Below, one piece after another: positions 8,571 to 17,173 of a stretch of DNA of 64,000 bases; within the stretch, counting starts at the first letter, position 1, and every line of letters starts with the position of its first letter. The notes beneath the pieces were generated by a model. That model made no database searches, was not told the origin of the DNA, and worked only from the letters and a program-made list of their open reading frames with translations. The translations under genes and the position numbers were made by a program. Source of the stretch: Chlorobiaceae bacterium (GTDB lineage: Bacteria; Bacteroidota; Ignavibacteria; UBA10030; SZUA-254); contig PNNN01000051.1 in NCBI GenBank assembly GCA_013824245.1, positions 1 through 64,000 on the forward strand, read 5' to 3'.

Positions 8571-9188
8571 ATGTTCATAACGTTCGAAGGCATCGATTAT
8601 TCTGGAAAAACAACACATGCGAAGGCGCTGGTTGAATTTTTAGAAGAACAGAACCTGCCGGTTCTTTTTCTGCGTGAGCCGGGTGGAACTCTAATTTCAG
8701 AAAAAATCCGCACTATCTTGCTGGATAAAGTGAATTTAGGCATGTCTCAGGTTGCAGAGCTGCTTCTTTTTTCGTCCGCCCGTGCTCAACTTGTTCGTGA
8801 GGTGATAACTCCGGCATTGGGAAAAAATATTATTGTGATATGCGACCGATTCACCGATTCCACCGTAGCTTATCAAGGGTACGGACGCGGGATTGATCTT
8901 GAAGATGTTCATCGCCTCAACCATCTTGCAACAGGTGGATTGATTCCCGACCTCACTTTCTTCGTCGATATAACAATTGATGAAATATATAAACGGCAAT
9001 CCGCGGCTGGTGTTGAAATTGATAGAATGGAATCTTCGGGTCGAGAATTTTTCGAAAAAGCGCGCGACGGATATTGGAGGATTGCGCAAGAAGCTCCCGA
9101 TAGATTTGTCGTTGTGAATGGAACAAGACCCATCGATGTTATTCAAAATGAAATTCGCGATATTATAATGAAAAGGATTATTAATTGA
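8571..9188 (+). CDS. tmk: Thymidylate kinase
   Basis: Phosphorylates dTMP to dTDP for DNA synthesis. Seen: P-loop EGIDYSGKTT at the N-terminus, the DR(F/Y) motif in VICDRFTDSTVAYQGYGRG, and a typical LID region. The start is placed at the ATG at 8571, giving MFITFEGIDYSGKTT; the ORF-track start at 8502 adds 23 residues absent from the family and lies upstream of the predicted transcription start. The resulting 205 aa is normal. The stop codon TGA shares its A with the ATG of the next gene (one-base overlap), so translation of the protease is probably coupled. Confidence 0.95.
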   Translation: MFITFEGIDYSGKTTHAKALVEFLEEQNLPVLFLREPGGTLISEKIRTILLDKVNLGMSQVAELLLFSSARAQLVREVITPALGKNIIVICDRFTDSTVAYQGYGRGIDLEDVHRLNHLATGGLIPDLTFFVDITIDEIYKRQSAAGVEIDRMESSGREFFEKARDGYWRIAQEAPDRFVVVNGTRPIDVIQNEIRDIIMKRIIN

Positions 9189-10852
9189 TGAAACTATTTT
9201 CAAATCGGCAACGCCGAGGTAAACTTATTATATTATTTCTCACTATCTCTGCTTTCATTTTTGGCTTCACTATGTCTGATGGTGATTATTTTTTTAAAAT
9301 CAATAAAAGTATCGACATTTTTGGAAGAGTCTATAAAGAAATTGCATTAAATTATGTTGACGAGGTGGACCCTGAAAAATTTATGGAATCAGGAATAGAC
9401 GGGTTGCTCAGCACATTGGATCCATACACCACTTTCATAACCGAATCTGAGGCAGAAGAGGTAGAGTTGATCACTGTTGGGAAATATGGTGGTATAGGTA
9501 TAACCGTTGGATCAAGGGACGGATATATTACTGTTCTGTCGTTGATGGAAGGATATTCGGCTCAGCGTCAGGGAATTCAACCGGGCGATAGAATTATTGA
9601 TGTTGACGGGAAAATGATAGTCGGTTTAAAAGCTGAAGATCTTCGAACCTTGACACGCGGTGAGCCGGGAAGTGAACTGCGGTTAAAAATTGAGCGTGAT
9701 GGAGAAGAAAAACATCTCGAATTTGTTCTTGTCCGAGAAGAGATTCAGTTGAAAAATATTACCTATTCAGATTATATAAAAGACAGTATTGCGTATATTA
9801 AGCTCGAACGTTTTTCACGGGGTGCAGGCGATGAATTGCGTTTGGCACTGAAAGACCTAAAATTAAAACATCAAATTGGCGGCGTAATTTTAGATTTGCG
9901 TGGAAATCCCGGCGGGTTGTTGGATGTTGCAGTAGATGTTGTGGAAAAATTTTTACCAAAAGGAAGTTTGATTGTAAGTACACGCGGTAGACAACCTGAA
10001 ACAGAACGAAAATTTTTTGCAACGGAAGACCCAATGTTACCGCAGGTACCTTTGGTAATCCTTGTTAACAATCGGAGTGCAAGCGCGAGTGAGATAGTTG
10101 CCGGAGCCGTTCAGGATTTAGACAGAGGAATCATACTCGGCACACGAACATTTGGAAAAGGTTTGGTTCAAACTATTACACCGCTGGTGTATAATACTCA
10201 ACTCAAACTTACAACAGCAAAATATTATACTCCCAGCGGGCGCTGCATTCAGGAGATCGATTACACACACAGAAATAAAGATGGGATATTCTCGCCGGTA
10301 CCTGAAAGTGCGAAGAAAACATTTAAAACCCTCAAGGGTCGTCTCGAACTTGAAGCCGGTGGAATTCAACCCGATACTGTTGTAAGTGAAGTCGAACAGA
10401 GCGAGTTCTATAATTATCTCACACGCAAAGCGATGTTCTTCAAGTTTGCTAATATATATGTTCAAGCTCATAAGGATACCCCAAAAGTTTTCGAGAGTGT
10501 AGAGCTTACAGAAAAGTTGAAACAGTATTTAGACAGCGTGAAATTCACTTTTCAAGATGAGATCGAAACAAAATATTTAGAATTATGCGCTAAATCGGAA
10601 AAATGTAAGTACAGTGCTGCCGTTCGGGAGCAATTCGAAAAATTAAAATCAATGCTGAAAGAGGAAAAACCGGATCTCGTTCAGCAATATGCCGATGAAA
10701 TCCTCCCAACTCTCCGTGCTGAAATAATGAATCGGTACAAAGGAGAAAGAGGACGCGTGGAAGAAATGCTGAAGGATGACCCGCAGGTAATTGCTGCTTC
10801 CGGATTGATTGCAAATAAGAAAGAGTACGCCCGGCGATTAGAATCTAGATAA
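9188..10852 (+). CDS. C-terminal (tail-specific) processing peptidase, S41 family
   Basis: Periplasmic serine protease of the CtpA/Prc family that degrades or trims proteins from their C-terminus. Seen: N-terminal signal/anchor (LIILFLTISAFIFGFTM), a PDZ domain (GGIGITVGSRDGYITVLS to EPGSELRLKIERDG, about residues 95-180), and the protease core. The core has SASASEIVAGA, where Ser299 fits as nucleophile, and GTRTFGKGLVQT with Lys324. The 25-residue spacing matches the Ser-Lys dyad known for Prc. A roughly 190-residue C-terminal extension with charged helices follows; this is longer than CtpA of cyanobacteria. The ATG at 9188 overlaps the tmk stop; the track's 9185 start is a TTG. It ends with no gap against the convergent kinase gene. 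Confidence 0.92.
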   Translation: MKLFSNRQRRGKLIILFLTISAFIFGFTMSDGDYFFKINKSIDIFGRVYKEIALNYVDEVDPEKFMESGIDGLLSTLDPYTTFITESEAEEVELITVGKYGGIGITVGSRDGYITVLSLMEGYSAQRQGIQPGDRIIDVDGKMIVGLKAEDLRTLTRGEPGSELRLKIERDGEEKHLEFVLVREEIQLKNITYSDYIKDSIAYIKLERFSRGAGDELRLALKDLKLKHQIGGVILDLRGNPGGLLDVAVDVVEKFLPKGSLIVSTRGRQPETERKFFATEDPMLPQVPLVILVNNRSASASEIVAGAVQDLDRGIILGTRTFGKGLVQTITPLVYNTQLKLTTAKYYTPSGRCIQEIDYTHRNKDGIFSPVPESAKKTFKTLKGRLELEAGGIQPDTVVSEVEQSEFYNYLTRKAMFFKFANIYVQAHKDTPKVFESVELTEKLKQYLDSVKFTFQDEIETKYLELCAKSEKCKYSAAVREQFEKLKSMLKEEKPDLVQQYADEILPTLRAEIMNRYKGERGRVEEMLKDDPQVIAASGLIANKKEYARRLESR

Positions 10853-11503
10853 TTATTGTGTCTGAATAGTATCTGTGTATCCTAATTCCATTAGTTTACC
10901 CTGGATTAACATCAACATTCTGTTAAAATCGCCTCGCTCGTGTACGAAGTCAACTTCGTCTGATGGGACTACGAGGAGCGGTCCCAGCGTGTAACGATTA
11001 ATCCAATCTTTATAAAGTCCGCTCAGTTGTTCAAGGTATGTACGCGGTATGCTTTGTTCATAATCTCTGCCCCTTCTGGCGATTTGTTTTATCAGCGTTT
11101 CAATCCTAGCATCGAGAAAAATTAGGAGGTCAGGCGGTTGGAGATATTCCATCATAACCTTATACAACTCAACGTAATTTGTGTAATCGCGCTTGTCCAT
11201 CTTTCCGATGTCGGAGAGATTGCGCGCGAATATTTCGGCGTCTTCATATATCGAACGATCCTGAATAACGCTCTCTTTTCCTTCGACAATTTTTTTATGA
11301 TCGTTGAATCGCTTCGATAGAAAATAAACCTGCAGATTGAACGACCATCGATCCATATCGGCATAAAAATCTGAAAGATATGGATTGTCTTCAACCGATT
11401 CATAAAACGAATTCCAGCCATAGTGCTGGCTTAGCATTCGCGTGAGCGAAGATTTTCCCGATCCGATGTTACCGGCTACTGCGACAAAAATTTTTTTGTT
11501 CAT
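10853..11503 (-). CDS. Deoxynucleoside kinase (dNK family)
   Basis: Salvage kinase phosphorylating deoxynucleosides, most likely deoxyadenosine and/or deoxyguanosine. Seen: P-loop GNIGSGKSSL at residues 11-20, the ESVEDNPYL substrate motif, QDRSIYEDAEIFA (the conserved DRS), and a LID-type RRGRDYEQSI. These match the bacterial dAK/dGK family rather than thymidine kinase. At 216 aa the length is normal. It is convergent with the S41 protease gene: the two stop codons abut (TAA then TTA on the + strand) with no bases between them and no visible terminator. Exact nucleoside preference cannot be assigned. Confidence 0.88.
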   Translation of the reverse strand: MNKKIFVAVAGNIGSGKSSLTRMLSQHYGWNSFYESVEDNPYLSDFYADMDRWSFNLQVYFLSKRFNDHKKIVEGKESVIQDRSIYEDAEIFARNLSDIGKMDKRDYTNYVELYKVMMEYLQPPDLLIFLDARIETLIKQIARRGRDYEQSIPRTYLEQLSGLYKDWINRYTLGPLLVVPSDEVDFVHERGDFNRMLMLIQGKLMELGYTDTIQTQ

Positions 11504-11562
11504 GATTTATAAAATATACTTGAATGTTCTTTTATCAGTAAGTTATTTATCCGTGATCGTTC

Positions 11563-13521
11563 TTATTTGAGTTTCTTGATCTTTTCGATTGCAGATGGAT
11601 TCTTAAGGGATGCCGCTTTCTGGAAATATTCTTTCGCCGTGCGTTTGTTTCCCCGATCTTCTTCGATACTCCCGATGTTGTAAAGTGGATCGGAATATGA
11701 AGGATCTAAATCGATGGCTTTTTGAAAATAAATCAGTGCAGAATCTAACTGGTTATTTTGCGCGAAGACACTTCCTAAATTGTTATATGCTCTCTCATAT
11801 GTTGGAGCAAGTGTTATTGTCCTTCTGTATACTGCCTCCGCACCCTTCAGCTCGCCTTTTTCAAAAAAATAATTTCCGGCATCGATGCAATATGTTACAT
11901 ATTCTACATAGGCGGCAGTGTCGGTTGGGATTGCGGCAAGCCATCTCTCATATGCATTTAGGTTATATGGAATTCCCTGCGGACCGAGCGCCTTTAAATT
12001 TGTAACTAAATTTTGATGTCCTTGTGGATCGAATGGATAGAGATTTGTGTACCGATTCCACGCATCGATGGGTCCTTGCGTATTTTCCATTTGATGGTAG
12101 TAAAGTACCAGCGATAATGTTGAACTGTAGTAACCGTAATTAGAAACCGTTCCCGGCTCAAATAGCGTTTGATAGCGGTTTAGGTTTGATTCTGTACTGG
12201 CGTGAACCACAATAAATGAGAATGTATTTATCAGAGTTATTGTGATAATAATTCCGAACGAACTAAATAATCGGTCGGGTTTTAATTCTGCGATCAACCA
12301 TGCGGCCCATAATGCAATAACAGGAAAATACGGCGCCATAACATCCCAGTCTTTTGCCAATCCTAAATCGAATTTTAAAATTATAATAAGTCCGAAAAGG
12401 GGGAGGGCAGAAATGAGAAAGAATTTTCCCCAATTTGATTGCCAGAGTAATCGGCGGTTTGTAAGGAATATGTATAATATTATCGCAATAGATGTTCCGC
12501 CAAGCAGTAAAAGATAATTTAAAAGTTCAGATGCATGGACTGCATCAAATAAAGTGTATGGTTCAGTATAAAGCGATAGTGCATCTTGCCCTGAAACGAA
12601 TGGAAGGAAGTGGCTGTGTGGAGTCCAGGCATAAAAATTTTGCAGATCAAAATTTACCATGAAAAGCAGAAGGAGGATTAAAGACGCTAATACAGCGGTT
12701 CCTTTCACGACACCTTTTGAGCCGTTCTTCTTGTATTCTAAAAATCCCATGAAACACAGTGATGGGAGGAAAAGCAAACTGATGTAGTGACTTAACGCCA
12801 TCACAAAGAATAATATTACAACACTCGATATAGACAATTTTTCTCGAATATAGAGGATCACAGAAAGCATGTAAACAGTAACGGCTAAAATAGCAATACC
12901 GTATGTTTCCATGTATCCGAAAAATAATTGCATATACGGAAAAGACAACATGAAAAGGAACGATAGAAATTTTTGAGCCGGTTGGTTGAACAAGTTCTGC
13001 ACGATGAAGAAGACCGCCGTGATGAACCCGATTCCCAATAACATAGAGCCGATGAGGAAAGCGTTGAGCAGTTGTTCGTATGACATAACTTTGAGTAATT
13101 TTACAATTCCAAAAAAATATGCTGTTGCCAACGGTTCATTCCGGAGGTCGAGTGTGGCATTACCGCGGAGTGTCTCGAAAAAATTTTTAACGATGTACAT
13201 ACCGTCGCCGAACAGAGGCGTGGCGACTCGAAATATCCAGGCAAAAATTAAATAGACGATTATCGATATAATTAGAAAATGGTACGGTTTTGTCTCCATC
13301 TGCAAACCGAATCGCTCGGTTAATTTTGTTTGAGGTCTTTTGATAAACAAGGTCAAGATGCCGATTGAGAGAAAAATATAACCAATCGTATAAGTGTTTG
13401 GGAGGAACGACAAAGAATTAAATCCCCAAACGAAACCATTGGGTAAAAAAGCGCCGACGATATAAAGTATTGCCAATAGGCAACTTAGGATAAGACTGAA
13501 TTTTAAAAATGATCCTGCCAT
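11563..13521 (-). CDS. Polytopic membrane protein with C-terminal TPR repeats
   Basis: Seen: an N-terminal half with about a dozen transmembrane helices (for example LILSCLLAILYIVGAFL, FLISALPLFGLIIIL). A soluble C-terminal part (after about residue 480) has tetratricopeptide repeats such as ERAYNNLGSVFAQNNQLDSALIYFQKAIDLDPSYSDPLYNIGSIEEDRGN. The layout resembles GT-C fold glycosyltransferase-like and TMTC-like proteins, but I see no clear catalytic acidic motif early in the first loop, apart from a possible FGDG at about residue 106. The enzymatic assignment is therefore open. A ribosome-binding site AAGGA precedes the ATG. A second TPR membrane protein of similar plan is at 30679-32577. It may act in surface glycan assembly or protein O-glycosylation. 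Confidence 0.7.
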   Translation of the reverse strand: MAGSFLKFSLILSCLLAILYIVGAFLPNGFVWGFNSLSFLPNTYTIGYIFLSIGILTLFIKRPQTKLTERFGLQMETKPYHFLIISIIVYLIFAWIFRVATPLFGDGMYIVKNFFETLRGNATLDLRNEPLATAYFFGIVKLLKVMSYEQLLNAFLIGSMLLGIGFITAVFFIVQNLFNQPAQKFLSFLFMLSFPYMQLFFGYMETYGIAILAVTVYMLSVILYIREKLSISSVVILFFVMALSHYISLLFLPSLCFMGFLEYKKNGSKGVVKGTAVLASLILLLLFMVNFDLQNFYAWTPHSHFLPFVSGQDALSLYTEPYTLFDAVHASELLNYLLLLGGTSIAIILYIFLTNRRLLWQSNWGKFFLISALPLFGLIIILKFDLGLAKDWDVMAPYFPVIALWAAWLIAELKPDRLFSSFGIIITITLINTFSFIVVHASTESNLNRYQTLFEPGTVSNYGYYSSTLSLVLYYHQMENTQGPIDAWNRYTNLYPFDPQGHQNLVTNLKALGPQGIPYNLNAYERWLAAIPTDTAAYVEYVTYCIDAGNYFFEKGELKGAEAVYRRTITLAPTYERAYNNLGSVFAQNNQLDSALIYFQKAIDLDPSYSDPLYNIGSIEEDRGNKRTAKEYFQKAASLKNPSAIEKIKKLK

Positions 13522-13634
13522 TTTGTTCCTTAAATCAAAGAATTACTAAAAAAAGGTGAATAAATGTAAAAGGGATTCCTGTTATTTGCGTTTTCGGGGT
13601 TGAATATTGTAAAGGATAAAGATAGAAAAAATCT

Positions 13635-13802
13635 CGCGGAAGTCCAATTTAAAAAGTTACTTAGAGATTCATAAAAGTGAGGAATAACACAGCATGGGTT
13701 ATAAAATGTACTTTATTAGGTATGTAAGTTGATACCTCCGCAACTTACTGTATGGTTCTGGGGATAGCCCGGTGCGTGAAAGCGCCGGGCTCGATTTTTT
13801 TT
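13635..13802 (+). ncRNA. Candidate small non-coding RNA (no known family recognised)
   Basis: A possible promoter, TTGAAT (13600-13605), 17 bases, TAGAAA (13623-13628), would start an RNA of about 168 nt ending at the strong terminator at 13766-13802. Within it GTAAGTTG (13724-13731) pairs with CAACTTAC (13741-13748), leaving a loop ATACCTCCG that exposes CCTCC, complementary to a Shine-Dalgarno sequence. An alternative hairpin AGGTAT (13718-13723) with ATACCT (13732-13737) would hide that loop. I do not recognise 6S, SRP or tmRNA features. The transcript boundaries are inferred; only the hairpins and the terminator are seen directly. Confidence 0.35.
13766..13802 (+). terminator. Strong intrinsic terminator on the + strand
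   Basis: AGCCCGG (13766-13772) pairs with CCGGGCT (13785-13791), with extra pairs inside, followed by CGATTTTTTTT. On the - strand no U-tract follows the hairpin. No annotated + strand gene lies upstream within 2.7 kb, so it appears to end an unannotated + strand transcript. Confidence 0.7.
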
Positions 13803-13808
13803 ATACCC

Positions 13809-16502
13809 TTATCTTCGTGGCATTGCTAAGTCTTTACACAGTTCAACAAGCTGTATAAATTCAGCGCGGTATCCTTCGCGGTCTTTACCTCTCGAATCCT
13901 GCGAAAGCTCAAGCACATCGCGGAATGACGCGCTTCCTTTAAATTGTGAATCGCGAAGCAGCATTCCGAACTCAGCAACAGATGCAGCCCACCGAAAGTT
14001 GTTTGATGTCTCATCCAATTCCGCTGTTTCATCTTCAAGTGCTTGAACGATCAACCGACTCTCTGATTCCTTCGGTGGTTTGTATCGGAATTTAACCGTG
14101 AGTATTTCGTCTGTTTGCTTCGCGTTGCGATTAATACGCGAATCCTGATACTTGAGATCGTCAACTTCCGGCAGATCGATTTCACCACCGCTCGAAATTA
14201 TTTCATACAAAGCAGTTACTGAATGTCCCGCGCCAATATCGCCGGCATCTTTTTTATCGTTGTTGAAATCTTCTTTTGCAAGCATACGATTTTCATATCC
14301 TATCAAGCGGTATGCTTTAACTTTAGCCGGATTGAATTCAATCTGAAGCTTCACATCTTTTGCGATAGTAAATAATGTTCCTGCCATTTGCCCGACAAAA
14401 ACTTTTCGTGCTTCTTGTAGATTATCTATGTAAGAGTAGTTACCATTTCCTTTGTCGGCAAGTTTTTCCATTTTGGAATCTTTATAGTTTCCGGTTCCGA
14501 AGCCAAGAACAGAAAGATAAATACCGAGATCGCGTTTTTCTTCAATAAGACGCTCAAGCTCTGCATCGCTTGATATACCAACATTGAAATCTCCATCTGT
14601 TGCAAGTATAACCCGATTGTTGCCGTTCTTCTTGAAATTCTCTTGTGCAATTTTATACGCAAGAAGAATTCCCTCACCGCCCGCTGTTGAGCCGCCTGCT
14701 TGCAATTGATCTATGGCGTGCAATATTTCTTCTTTATTATCGCCGTAAGTCGAAGGCAGGACGAGTCCAGCTCTTCCGGCATAAACAACGATTGATACTT
14801 TGTCTTCTTCACGTAATTGATCCACAAGCAATCTGAACGCTGCTTTAACAAGTGGGAGCTTATTCGGTTGATTCATAGAGCCGGAGACATCGAGCAGAAA
14901 AACAAGATTGCTTGGAGGCAAGTTTTCCGTTGCGATTTTCTTTCCCTGCAATCCGATTAGCAAAAGTTTATTCTCACTGTTCCATGGACATGTTGACATC
15001 TCTGTCGTTATTGAAAATGGATGTCCATTTTTCGGTTGCGGATAATCATAAGTGAAATAATTGATTAGTTCCTCTATTCGCACGGCATCTTTGGGCGGCA
15101 GTTGACCGTTTTTGATAAACCTACGAACGTTGCTGTAAGATGCATTATCGACATCAATAGAAAAAGTTGAAAGCGGATTCTGGCGGACATCGAGAAATTC
15201 ATTCTCGTTTATTTTATCATACTCTTCTGTATGGAATTGACGTTGTTGTGCTTGCAATCGATCTAATTTGCTCGTGACAGGTACTCCGTCAACAAGATAT
15301 TGAACTTCATTATTTCTACCACCTCGCAGGAAAAGATTATTCCCTTGCTTTGTAACTCCTGTTTGAAGTTTAAGTACATCTTCAACACTTTTGACGTTTG
15401 GAATGGATTCAATAGGTTTCTCACCCGCTTTTTGCGTTGACGAAGTGGCTAGAGAATTTACAAGATTCTGATCTGCGGTTATTGTGACACCTGAAACTTG
15501 AACCGCACTTGATGTCAGACTAAAATCCATCGGTGTTACTTTATCCTTTTTTATTATTATATCTTTCATCTCCATGGCGGCGTACCCTACCTGGGTAGCT
15601 CGCAACGTGTATGTACCGGAAGGTAGACCAATGATGGTAAATTTCCCATCCATGTCGGTCGTTGCACCATGGGTTGTTCCGACAACGAGCACATTAGCTG
15701 CTATGATCGGATCACCTGAAACAGCATCTGTTACTCTTCCGACTATTTTATTAGAACCTTTTTCAAGCTGAGTAATCTGGTACATCGATTTTTGTGTTGA
15801 ATCGATTTTTGTAACGATTGAATCTTTTGCCGGAGTTGCTGCCGCCATTAACTGTTCAGTTACTTGCGGTTTTTGCACGTCAGCATGTTTTGTTTGTACC
15901 TGTGAATTTTCGGCAACGATCGATGGTTGTTTCGGTTGGGATGATTTGCTTTCAGCAACTTTAGATTTAACTGTCTGCTCTTTATTTTGAGATGGTGGAG
16001 ATTCCATCTGTTTAAATTTGTCGGAAACATCGGATTTCTTATCATCCAATTGCACGCCATCGGTTGTGGGTGAAATTATTTGAGAAATATCCGGATGTGG
16101 AGAAGAAGTTTTCAGCGTAAACCAGACAGCAAACGCACCAACAAGAACCGTCAACATCGCTGCCGCTCGAAAATACCAAGCAGCTTCTACTTTATTCGGA
16201 TTGAAATAATCGAAAAATCTTAATACCTTCTTTTCAACTTTACCATTACGGCGGTGGTCAATTTCAAGAGATTCCAGCTCTTTTCCCGCTAACTTCGATT
16301 CGATTTCTGTAAAAAATTCAGCAGGGGGTTTGATGCTCTTCGGAAGTGAATTTAATTCCTCTATAAGTGTGCGCAGTGAATCAAATTCTTTTTTGCAAGA
16401 ATCGCACTGCCCGAGATGCTCTTTAACCGACTTATTTTGGACATCGTTTAATAATCCATCGATGTAATCGTGGATCAAATCTAAAACATGTTTCTGGTTC
16501 AT
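13809..16502 (-). CDS. Anti-sigma-like zinc finger / CarboxypepD_reg / TonB-plug-like / vWA (DUF3520) multidomain protein
   Basis: A membrane protein of 897 aa with an unusual chain of domains. Residues 1-45 look like a zf-HC2 anti-sigma domain (His11, then EHLGQCDSC with His29, Cys33, Cys36). A transmembrane helix is at about 112-132, followed by a low-complexity Ser/Gln/Lys linker. Residues 252-330 form a carboxypeptidase-regulatory-like domain (VGRVTDAVSGDPI...). Residues 345-410 resemble the plug of TonB receptors (LFLRGGRNNEVQYLVDGVPV), without a barrel. Then follow a vWA N-terminal region (STFSIDVDNASYSNVRRFI), a vWA domain with MIDAS motif DVSGS (538-542), and a DUF3520-type C-terminal region. 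The start overlaps the upstream sigma factor by four bases (ATGA), so this is presumably its membrane-bound regulator. The vWA part would be outside the cytoplasmic membrane. Ligand and signal are unknown. Confidence 0.85.
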   Translation of the reverse strand: MNQKHVLDLIHDYIDGLLNDVQNKSVKEHLGQCDSCKKEFDSLRTLIEELNSLPKSIKPPAEFFTEIESKLAGKELESLEIDHRRNGKVEKKVLRFFDYFNPNKVEAAWYFRAAAMLTVLVGAFAVWFTLKTSSPHPDISQIISPTTDGVQLDDKKSDVSDKFKQMESPPSQNKEQTVKSKVAESKSSQPKQPSIVAENSQVQTKHADVQKPQVTEQLMAAATPAKDSIVTKIDSTQKSMYQITQLEKGSNKIVGRVTDAVSGDPIIAANVLVVGTTHGATTDMDGKFTIIGLPSGTYTLRATQVGYAAMEMKDIIIKKDKVTPMDFSLTSSAVQVSGVTITADQNLVNSLATSSTQKAGEKPIESIPNVKSVEDVLKLQTGVTKQGNNLFLRGGRNNEVQYLVDGVPVTSKLDRLQAQQRQFHTEEYDKINENEFLDVRQNPLSTFSIDVDNASYSNVRRFIKNGQLPPKDAVRIEELINYFTYDYPQPKNGHPFSITTEMSTCPWNSENKLLLIGLQGKKIATENLPPSNLVFLLDVSGSMNQPNKLPLVKAAFRLLVDQLREEDKVSIVVYAGRAGLVLPSTYGDNKEEILHAIDQLQAGGSTAGGEGILLAYKIAQENFKKNGNNRVILATDGDFNVGISSDAELERLIEEKRDLGIYLSVLGFGTGNYKDSKMEKLADKGNGNYSYIDNLQEARKVFVGQMAGTLFTIAKDVKLQIEFNPAKVKAYRLIGYENRMLAKEDFNNDKKDAGDIGAGHSVTALYEIISSGGEIDLPEVDDLKYQDSRINRNAKQTDEILTVKFRYKPPKESESRLIVQALEDETAELDETSNNFRWAASVAEFGMLLRDSQFKGSASFRDVLELSQDSRGKDREGYRAEFIQLVELCKDLAMPRR

Positions 16503-17044
16503 CGTCCTAACCTCGCTTTCAAAAGTGTACGCGCTCTGTGTAATGTTGCTTTAGAAGTGCCGGAAGCAATTCCGAGCATTGTACCTATTTCATCATGCGA
16601 GTATCCTTCGATATCGTGGAGAACAACAACAGTTCGCGCCTGAAGTGGCAAAGAAGCTACTGCCGATTCAAGATCCATCATAGTTTCGGGTGATATCTGT
16701 CCATCATCGCGTTCAAACCGTTCGATGTCGTCTGTGAATTGGACATGTGCCGAGCGTCTTTTCTGTGAGCGTATATGATCGAGCACAGCATTGACGGCAA
16801 TACGGTGGAGCCATGCGCCAAACGGACTTTCGCCGCGGAAGGTGTGAAGCATTTGCCATGCGCGAACAATAGTTTCTTGCGTTAATTCTTTGGCAAGTTC
16901 GGTGTTGGCAAGCATACGCAGGCAAACGGCATAAACTCTGCCCGAGTTCTCCCTGCAAAGCTGAAGAAACGCCGCGTTATCACCCGTTTTTGCAAGACCA
17001 ATTAGGTCTGTGCTTTCTGCGAGGAACTGCTTCTCATGTTCCAT
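16499..17044 (-). CDS. ECF RNA polymerase sigma factor
   Basis: Alternative sigma factor. Seen: region 2 (ELTQETIVRAWQMLHTF, FGAWLHRIAVNAVLDHIRS) and region 4 helix-turn-helix (RTVVVLHDIEGYSHDEIGTML then ASGTSKATLHRARTLL). The start is set to 17044 because GGAG lies seven bases upstream; the ORF-track start at 17077 has no such site and adds 11 residues. This gives 181 aa, typical for ECF factors. The stop overlaps the start of the zinc-finger/vWA protein by four bases, the standard arrangement for a sigma factor and its anti-sigma factor. A promoter of ECF form lies 50 bases upstream, suggesting self-activation. It is a different subfamily from the sigma factor at 7798-8460. Confidence 0.93.
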   Translation of the reverse strand: MEHEKQFLAESTDLIGLAKTGDNAAFLQLCRENSGRVYAVCLRMLANTELAKELTQETIVRAWQMLHTFRGESPFGAWLHRIAVNAVLDHIRSQKRRSAHVQFTDDIERFERDDGQISPETMMDLESAVASLPLQARTVVVLHDIEGYSHDEIGTMLGIASGTSKATLHRARTLLKARLGR

Positions 17045-17079
17045 GGTTATCTCCGATATTTGATACTGTATGAACATAG

Positions 17080-17119
17080 GTCATCTACTAAGATGACGCC
17101 GGCGAGGGAGGAAGGGTTT
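17080..17119 (-). promoter_or_regulatory. Candidate ECF-type autoregulatory promoter with inverted repeat
   Basis: On the - strand AAACC (17119-17115), 16 bases, then CGTC (17098-17095) fits the general ECF promoter form (AAC-type -35, CGTC-type -10), with a start near 17086. A perfect inverted repeat GTCATCT-ACTA-AGATGAC spans 17080-17097, overlapping the -10 element and start site. The leader to the sigma factor ATG would be about 42 bases. Confidence 0.4.
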
Positions 17120-17173
17120 ATACAACGAACGGAATTGTTTCTCATTCGGTGATAATCGAAGATGCTGGTGAAA

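Larger units (their letters stand above)
13522..13808. other. 287-base intergenic region holding a candidate small RNA
   Basis: It lies between two - strand genes. It contains a possible + strand promoter, two mutually exclusive hairpins and a strong + strand terminator, described in the next two entries. No protein-coding ORF is convincing here. Confidence 0.5.

Noticed and set aside
13635-13802. 6S RNA, SRP RNA or tmRNA
   Set aside because: The ends of the candidate do not pair into a 6S-type stem, the SRP GGAAGC motif is absent, and there is no CCA end or tag ORF of tmRNA.
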